This document shows positions 56,228 to 64,000 of a DNA stretch of 64,000 nucleotides, in pieces. Below the pieces are notes generated by a model. It was given only the letters and a program-made list of their open reading frames with translations, was not told the origin of the DNA and did no database searches. Source of the DNA: Acanthornis magna (taxonomy: Eukaryota > Chordata > Aves > Passeriformes > Acanthizidae); the NCBI GenBank assembly GCA_036785705.1, contig JAWUZG010000332.1:3782001-3846000 (forward strand), in the 5' to 3' direction. Numbering within the stretch: the stretch's first letter is position 1; each line of letters starts with the position of its first letter. The position numbers and the translations under genes were made by a program.

Positions 56228-58379
56228 CTGCAAGGCAGAAAGCAGAGGAAAGTCAGGATCCCCCCAGCCCTGCCAACACACACCTGGGTACCAGGGCCTA
56301 GAGCCACCCAGGGAGAGCTGTGGGTGCTGGCTGGGGCACCCACCACACTGCAGGTGTCCCACATGGGGACAGCAGTTACAAATTTCCAGAGGCACAGGGG
56401 CAGGCAAATGTTTACACAAACATTGAATTTTGTTCCCCCTGAAACCTTCTCAGAGCTGCTGGGGCTGTTGCAACAGCAGCACTGCAAAAAGTGGGAGCCA
56501 TGAACCTCAACCAGGAAGGAAATCAAATCAGACCCTATAACTCTTGGAGCCTACAGAGGGACTGACATGCCAAGACCTCCTTATGGAGACACAGCAAAAT
56601 CCTCTCCTTGGGCACAAAAGGGTCTTTTTCCCAGTTGGGCCATTTTCTAACCCTATATCCTCCTTTCTATCAGAAATTCCCTGGCATCGTCACCAAATAC
56701 GTGTTTCCTTAATCATCTGTAATTAGGCTGGGCTTGGCAGGGAAGCAGCCCCAAGCCGTGCATCCCAAGATAGGAATTCAGCATGCAGCGTTTTTTCCTG
56801 CTAGTCTGGGTGCTCCTCTGTGACTGGAAAAATCAGCGCTTGGCTCTTGTGACTATTTTCTCTGGGTTTCCAAACAACAGACACAACAGTCTCCTCCAGC
56901 ACTGCTGTGAGCCCAGGCTCCCATGCTGCCCATGTAGAGCCCTGCTCTGGGCCGTGCCAGCTTCCAATAAGCACTGGCAGGATTGTTATTAAATTCCAGG
57001 AGTCCAAGCTTCAGCCCAGAGCACCCTGCCAGAGGCTCTACCAGTCACCTCCCCAGTGCCAGGAGCCCAGTGCAGCAGGAGTGGCCCCAAGAGCCCACCC
57101 AAACCGAGGGCAGGTAAAGAGCAAGAACTGCTGCTGCTGCCCTGAAAGCCTCACCCTGACTTCTGTGAGCCCACAGGACTTGGGACCTGTAATGCTGAAA
57201 ATCCATTAGCCCATGGAGCAGTCCTGCTGCCAACACCAGCCCCCTGTCCCCTTGCTTTGGCATTCCAGCTGCACACTCAGCTGGAATGCCCATGCCATGA
57301 GGATATCTCTCCCAGCCCTGCTTCTAAATGGTGAAGGGTTTGTATTTAAAGGTTGCTTGTGTCAGCCAGGGCCAGGGTTATGGCCAAGGGCTCCTTGTCC
57401 CGCTCCATAGTCCCCAGGCACGTGGGGTCCCTTTCGCTGACAGGAACTGCTTTTGAGGAAACCACAGGGAGAAGAGCAGCCACAGGTTCCCACTACCAGT
57501 GACTCAGTGACACACAAGCAGAACTCTATCACTGCTGGTCTGTCCCTGTACTGCCTGCACAGACGTCGAGGGATTTCACACATAGGAAACTGAGTCTGAG
57601 GGCTGCAAGAGGAGACAGGCCCAAAAAACCCTTGTGGCTGTGAGCTCCACCTCACTCTGCTGACTGGAGGAGAGTGGCAGCAGTGGAGCTGACTTCTAGG
57701 GGGTCATGTATTACTAAAGCTTTTTTTTAACAGCATTAAATTAGTGCATGAAATGGTCCTGCCTTCCTGTCCTCTTCCCTGCCTCTCCTGCCCACCAGGC
57801 AGCAGCAGACACTTCCAGAGAGCAGCTCTCCACAGGCAGGCTGCCCAGCAGGACTGGGAGAGCCCACAAGCTGGCAGGCTGCAGCCATGGCTCCACGTTC
57901 CTACCTGCAGGATTTCAGACATCCCATCAGGAAGCCATGCTGGTGCCTGTGTGGGCCCCACTTCCATGAGGACAAGGGATGCTGACACAGCAGAGGAGCA
58001 CTCACATGGCCCATGTGGACGCGCACTGCCCACCCCTGCACTGACATGCTCTGCCCTCCCCATGGCAAAGGGCCTGCGTTTAATGCCATTTCTGCACTTA
58101 GGCAGCACCTGCAGCCCCAGGCAGGGCAGGATTCAGGGATTTTTTCTTTCTCTCAATCAGTCTCCTTGGTCACCTAATTTTTGAGGCATAAGGATCAGCT
58201 TGGTCCCAGTACTTTTACTCCCTCCCAGAATGGGCTTCCAGGGAGTCCCATCCCTGGGCTTGAGGAGCATCCTTCAAGCATCAAGGGGAGTCCTGCCCCC
58301 ATAGCTGGGGGGCTGCAAACTTCCCAAGCTGTCCTGCAGCCAGGCAGTGCCGGAGCCAGCACAGTGGCTGGCTCCCACT

Positions 58380-58625
58380 CCAACCCACAGCCCGGATCAC
58401 GGGCAAGCGAGGAGCAGACGGGCGCCACATTTTCCGAGACACGTGGCAGAAGCGAGGTGTTTCCTCCCCAGGAAGGGGGAACTGCAGCCCGGATTCTGCT
58501 TCGGTAATCACCAGAGAAGGAGCAGGAGCCGCGTGCAAACCCCTCCTCGCCGCGATTACGGGGGTCTAGACAGGAAACTCTGTCTCTCCCAGGGAGCAGT
58601 GCTGAGCGAGCGAGCGGCTGACACA
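58380..58625. promoter_or_regulatory. CpG-dense patch with E-box inside the PFDN1 intron
   Basis: About 20 CpGs occur in 250 bp against a CpG-poor background. The patch includes the palindromic E-box CACGTG at 58440-58445 and a GCGAGCGAGCGG run near 58605-58617. It could be an internal promoter or enhancer. Open frames through it are not convincing. Confidence 0.4.
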
Positions 58626-61600
58626 CACTCTGCCTACTCACACCAGAGCCCAGAGACGTGACAGCGCAGCTCTGAAGTCACACTGGAGGCTGTTCCGGTC
58701 CAGCCAGACCTGCTAGGCTGGTGGTATCTGTTCCCTGAACACCACCCTGCATCCCAAACCCCACCTCCAGCTTCCAGCTCACAGCTTTCATTTGCACTCG
58801 CAGCCCTACTTAACCCTATGTCCTCTGAGCCCCTGGTTTGGGCCAGCCTGTGGCTGCTGGGCTTCACCTCAATACCCACATTTTCCCTGGGAAAATGTGT
58901 TTGCTGCTTCAGGTGATCATCCTCTGCTACCTGTGCCATGGCAAGTGCAGCCTGCCTGTGGGAATTCCCAGGGCAATGCCAGAACTGCTCTGCTGGTTTT
59001 GGTCCCTCGTGAAACTAAAGGTGGCTGCTGTTCTCTGCAGCCTCTGGTTTCACTTCTACAACTGTAGCTGCACTGCTCACCAGTCAGGAGCCCAAGGGGA
59101 CATGGCAGCAGTCCAAGGGGACATGGCAGCATGCTGGCCCTGCACCGCTGGCTTTGGTGACTGCATTACCTGTGAGCGGCTGACCCAGAGCTCCTACTCA
59201 CTCACCACACCAGTGCCCTAAACTGCCCCCACCCTCCCCCAGCTCCTGTGGGCCTCTGGACAGATAAGGTGGGTGCCCAAACCAGCTCCAGATGCCACCA
59301 CCTGAGCCACAGAGCTCCAGAGAAGGACAGAGAAATGAGACTGGCTTTGAGAAGGCATCAGGGGGAAGTTGCCACATGACACTGAGCTCCCAGAAAAGCC
59401 CCAACTTTCGGCTGACAAGCCTCCATGGGAGGCTGGGCAGTGACCTGGTGTGCTGCTGTCCCCCTGCAGTCTGGCCAAGAGTGTGGCAAGGCAGTGACAA
59501 GGAAACCTAGAGGGCACGACAGGAAGCAGCTGGTGTGTCAGCCAAGGGCTCCAACTGCAGCAAGGGGCCAGTTCCTCCTCCAGGTTCACGACTCCCACAG
59601 CCACTTGCTAGAGATTTATCTTACAAAACTCTCTTGTGGGGTGTTACTGAAACTTATTTCAGAGGAATAGCCTCTGACCAACACTGCCAGGCCTTGTCAG
59701 CCCCCGCCACTCCCAGAGAAAGGCCAGCGTGTTCCCATGACCCAGGCACAGCTCACTCATACAGGGAGGGATGACCCAGGGCTGCAGGTCCTGTCAGCAC
59801 TGGAGAAGCTTCTCCCCCACCGAGCAAGGAAAGGGAGCTGGAGGCTGCACGGAAGAGGGCATGTGGGAAGGTGGCAGGATTTGCAGCTACGTATTTCCAG
59901 GTGGACAGCACGCTTCGCATACACTCCAAAAGTGAGCCAGCTGACCTGCTCCAGCCCAGGACAGGCTCTTGCATCCTCACTTCTTCCTGCCACAGGCCAC
60001 CCTCCAGTTCTCATCCACTCTCTCCTCTGCGGTGACAGCCCCCTGATCCCCCTTTTGCCCCACGCAGAAAGGGCTCTGCCACCTGCACTGGGACACAAGA
60101 CCAACACACGGCTGCTGCCACAGTCCAGTGAGGTCTGGGTCAGCTGCAGAACTCTGACAGGGTGCAAACCCACTGAAGATGGCCCCCAAAAGCCAGTGCA
60201 GTCAATGCTTCCCAGACTGAAGTTTCCTAATTTCTTTAAGCTAATACCACTGCCAACAACAGTTCCTTCCCCAGGCAGGAAAGGCTGCAGCACTTGGGAA
60301 CAAGAGAAACCACAGCCCTGATGATCTGTCTCAAAACTAGCCCCAAAGGAAGTGTTCTCACCTAAATCTGCTCTCTGGAAACAGAATTTCCATGCTAATA
60401 GCTGTCTGGCACCAGGATGGAGGGCAAGAAGATCCCTCTTTGGGCAGCAGAGCCAACCCCACCAGCTGGGCCTCCCAGCACATCCTGGGGGCTCAGAACC
60501 TGAGGGCTTTGCACCACTCCTGTCCCTGTGTACCGATGTGCCACCAGCCTGGCCCACATTCTCCCGTGCCAGATCTCATGATCCTTCTCCAGTTCCAAGG
60601 CTTCCTGCAGCCTTCCTAAAAGAAATGTGTGGGGCAAGGGGTGAACTTGTGTGTGGTTCAGTACAGCTACATGGACTAAAGACACCATCTCCCATCTCAT
60701 CAGAGGTGCAGCCAAAAACAGGACTGACCACTCACGCAGCCCCATCTGACAGGCAACGCACATCCATCTCCCAGGAATCCTTCCCAGGTGGAAGGGTGGC
60801 TGTACAGCTGACAGCTCCGCAGACAGAGCCACAGGCCTAGCGGGGAAGGCACCAGCAGCCCCAGCCCCACCTGCAAGGAGAAGGGAGGGCAGGGCACTGA
60901 TACGCAATGGGCCTGGTGGGATGCAATGCCCACTGCCAACACACTCCCAGGCAGCTGTGGGGGGCTGCAGGCAACAGCTTTGGGGGGTGCAGGCAATGGC
61001 TCTTGGGTGTTCTGCCAGCGCAGGAAGCACAGGCTCCTGGAAGCACCAGCTTGGCTGGCCCCAGGCAGGGGCTGTGCAGGCAGCACCATGAGCCAGCCCT
61101 CGCTGTGCACTCTCCTAACCAAGGTGTGCTGGCGTGGCCAGCCTGCGCCCTGGCACGGGTGGCTGCAGCCAAACAACGTCGTAGGACTCGCCCCTGCCAC
61201 CACCCTGTTCCTCAGCTCTCCCTTGCCCTTCGCTCCCCATTGCAAGCAGTGCCTGCTCCCTGACCAGCTCCACACTGTTTGCTCTTGGCAGCAGCTGTGG
61301 AAAGACTAGATTGAATGCAAATACAATTACGCTCACGCCCCAAAGAAGAAAAGGAGCTGTGGTTAACAGAAGTGGCCCGTGGCCTTTTGACACGGCGGGA
61401 AATCACCTCCTGCTCCAGCCTCCCACCTCCGCTCCCATTGCATCACTGCTGGAGAGGCCAGGGCTTCTCAAGATGACGCACCCAGACCTGGCATTCCTGG
61501 CAGATTAAAGAGCCAGCATCCACAGATTCCACAGCAAGAAAAAACTATTAATCAGCTTCTCTTGGATGGGCTTTTGATGATCAAAGCACTGTCCTCCCCC

Positions 61601-63869
61601 CAGCACTGTGATTCAGACGCCTCTGCCTTCAGGGAGAGCTGGCTGGCCGCTGCCAGCCCTGCGTGTGGCAGGGCCTTGGCTCAAGCCGGTGGCTCAGTGG
61701 AACAGCGCACAGCATTCCCACTCCACTCCAAGAGCCCAAACAGACCTGTGCTCCCGGAGGGAATAGACACGGCAGCCCTGCCCATCCATGGCTGTCATAC
61801 CCTCCTGCTCACAGGTGAGTTTCCTGTGTCAAGTCACGGTTTATCATCCAACATCAACTTTTGCTCTTCAAATTCCACTTCTCTCACGTCACCTCCGCAA
61901 ATGAAAGAAAGCCTCATCCTCTGACCTGCAAACACAGATTTGCTCAAGCCCAAACAAAAATGTTTCCATGGAAATTTAAGGATCTAGTATTGAAACATGC
62001 CTATTCATTTCAGCCTGTTCTTTTTTCTCCCTTTTTTTGTTTTTTAAAATGTTTTTCTATTAACTTGTTTTACACCCAACTTGTGAGGACAAAACAAGCT
62101 GGCAGTTCCCTTCCCAGAGAATACCTCCCTTCCCATGGCTCTCAGCATGCTTGGCTACCAGCCACCAGATTCTGGCATCCCACTCTCACACTCAGAAGGC
62201 TTCCGTTGAGGAACGCTGCAGTCTTCAGGCATGATGCAGTGCCTCAAACAGGAGCTCTGATACAACTCATCTTGTGACACCACCTCAGGAAACCTGCTGC
62301 TAGCCAAGAGCTTCTGTATCCCCCAAAGATAACTCAAACCATTTTTGGCATTCCCTGAGGGCTCTGTGGGAAAGTGATCAGCAGATCCTGAGCTAGAGTT
62401 GGGAGACATGGTTGGCTGGAGAAGGATCTTCCCTGGGAGGAAGGCAAACCATGCTGTCCATGCACTGAGAGCCAGGCAGCAGTAGCCAGATCTATCCTCG
62501 CTCTTGTTCAGATCTGTCCACTGCTGCTGTTCAGGGGGGTGGCAGTGCCCAAATTCCCTGTGGAGAACCCTGGCACTCCGAGCCCTGGTACACACCCTGG
62601 GCAAGGCAAACATTTCAGTCAGACTAAGCTCATGGAAGATGATGTGCTGAGGACATGTGCTCTGTTTAATGGGATTTCACTTGGAACCCATAAACAGGAA
62701 GGAGGTGGACCCACTGAACAGCACCCGGCTGCTCCTGCTCCAGGAGAAGCCAAAATAGTGGACACCAGCAGTGGGGTGGAGTGGGTCTGCAGGCAGCCCT
62801 ACGCCCTGATGGGTCCACCCAGCACTGGTCCTCACCCAGTTCAACACTGTGGCACATGTACACACTGGGAATTACCACTCTACAGCAACCACCAAATATT
62901 TAGACCCACTTCAACACTTCCCAAGCAGTTATTGCTCTCAGGAAGTTGCCCAGAGTTTGCTCAAGAGTGAATGACCTGGAATAGGAAGGGAGCCCAGCTG
63001 GTTTCTGACGACAGCTGCTGACAGAAGTATGACGCCATTTACCTAAGAGGAGAAGAGATGATTCAGACCCTTGTGTTTTCCCTCAGCTATTCCTTCCACA
63101 AGATAACGGGGACCCACAGTCACTTCACAACTACCTGGGTTAGAGTGTAGAAGAGAAAACATCAAGCACACAAGTACATTTGCCAAATCCGGAGAATCCT
63201 TAAAAGCACCTGCCTAAAGAACTGCTGGTGCAAATCCACCATTATCGTGTACTGATCTCACCACAGCAAAACCAGCAGGGCTTCCCCCATCATTACTGAA
63301 GTGCCCTAAAACCCTGAGGAACATACTATGACAAAGCTAAGTTGGAAAGGCCCTCCATTGACTTCCACACTTGGTGTCTTCAAGAGAAGAAGGGGCAAGG
63401 GGAAGGGGCAGAAAGTCAGCCTGCCTGCCAGCCTTTCTGCCCAACCCCAGCCCCACGGCAGCAGCACTTCACAGGGACCCACTGTCTGAGCCACAGAACA
63501 GCGCATCCAGCAGAGGTGGAGACGGATGACTGGGAAATGATGGATTATTCCAGTGAACTCCTGCACCCTAGCCTGATGTGAACTACTACAAAAGCAAGTT
63601 GATGGGAACCTTTCAGTAGGTGGCAGCAGAAATGTATTATCAACCCAAAGGATTCTTTTAGGGACGCCCCTTCTTGGCACAATTCCCCATTTAGAGCAGT
63701 TTCCAGGAGTACATTGCTCCAGGATACTGCACCCAAACCAGGTTTCTGACAGCAGTCAGGTCAAACAGAGAACTTGGGGAGGAGAAACTCACCCAGATTC
63801 TGAAACCCCCCACATTTTGTTTTGGCGGAAGCATCCCTCACCAAACTGCCTCTTGCAAAACGCGGTAAG

Positions 63870-63987
63870 TTCCCTAACCCAGTGCCTCAGTTTCTGTGGT
63901 CCTGCAGAGCTGGTGTGGCTCATCAGGGTTCCCCAACTCAGTGCCTCAGTTTCTGTGGTCCTGCAGAGCTGGTGTGGCTCATCAGGA
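63870..63987 (+). repeat. 59-bp tandem repeat at the right edge
   Basis: Two copies (63870-63928 and 63929-63987) share CAGTGCCTCAGTTTCTGTGG and GCAGAGCTGGTGTGGCTCAT with only two or three differences. Sequence from 63988 begins like a third, diverged copy, so the array may continue beyond the window. Confidence 0.92.
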
Positions 63988-64000
63988 TTCCTCCTGACAA

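Larger units (their letters stand above)
56228..64000 (-). other. PFDN1: PFDN1 intron (last intron, 3' portion, continues off the window)
   Basis: At least 7.8 kb of intron extends to the right edge. I looked on the minus strand for the preceding PFDN1 exon (the ...EKQKIAEEKIKELE region) and found nothing, so it must lie further right. The intron holds a 21-bp direct duplication (59092-59133), a CpG-dense patch (58380-58625), a T-rich tract (about 62020-62060) and a 59-bp tandem repeat at its right edge. No CR1 copies are obvious here. Confidence 0.8.

Noticed and set aside
60395..60625. Minus-strand frame with LQEALELEKD, superficially like a prefoldin coiled coil
   Set aside because: It does not match the known PFDN1 sequence before the last exon, and the surrounding translation is unrelated.
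1..64000. CRISPR arrays, bacterial operons, phage or plasmid features
   Set aside because: The window is vertebrate nuclear DNA. The tandem repeats present lack the spacer structure of a CRISPR array.

Overview
The window is vertebrate nuclear DNA, almost certainly from a bird and probably a songbird. The evidence is (i) at least eight fragments of CR1-type LINEs, several ending in the avian ATTCYRTG-like 3' tail; (ii) an LTR beginning TGTCATGGTTTAACCCCAGC, a form I associate with passerine ERV-L-like LTRs; and (iii) two recognisable protein-coding genes whose order and orientation match the vertebrate PURA - IGIP - CYSTM1 - PFDN1 block (human 5q31). Genes are split by introns and nearly all of the sequence is non-coding. 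Most open frames in the window are chance products of GC-rich or tandemly repeated DNA.

Layout. 1-4.66 kb: AT-rich, unspliced-looking sequence with clustered AATAAA signals and three inverted repeats. It reads like the 3' end of a long 3' UTR. By synteny the parent would be PURA or IGIP, but I found no coding sequence for either. 4.66-28.77 kb: GC-richer intergenic DNA with CR1 copies, one probable solo LTR, a long pyrimidine-rich tract and no supported gene. 28.77-29.56 kb: a CpG island with Sp1-like boxes, a perfect CRE and a G-quadruplex-prone repeat. It is the probable CYSTM1 promoter and non-coding first exon. 40.55-40.80 kb and 52.54-52.99 kb: the two coding exons of CYSTM1 (+ strand, 111 residues in total) and its short 3' UTR. 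53.0-56.06 kb: a tail-to-tail intergenic gap containing a 19-bp minisatellite of about 21 copies. 56.07-56.23 kb: the last exon of PFDN1 on the minus strand. 56.23-64.0 kb: PFDN1 intron, with a CpG-dense patch near 58.4-58.6 kb and a 59-bp tandem repeat running to the right edge. The remaining PFDN1 exons must lie beyond the window.

How the genes relate. CYSTM1 encodes a small membrane-associated protein with a proline/tyrosine/glycine-rich cytosolic part and a cysteine-rich C-terminal membrane module. PFDN1 encodes a beta-type subunit of the prefoldin co-chaperone. They converge, with about 3.1 kb between their poly(A) sites; nothing suggests joint function. I found no undescribed coding system. 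The most interesting signals are structural: two strong inverted repeats (935-995 and 1303-1380) in the UTR-like region, the minisatellite between the converging 3' ends, two intragenic CpG-dense patches that could be unannotated promoters or enhancers, and a tandem NAGNAG splice acceptor in PFDN1.
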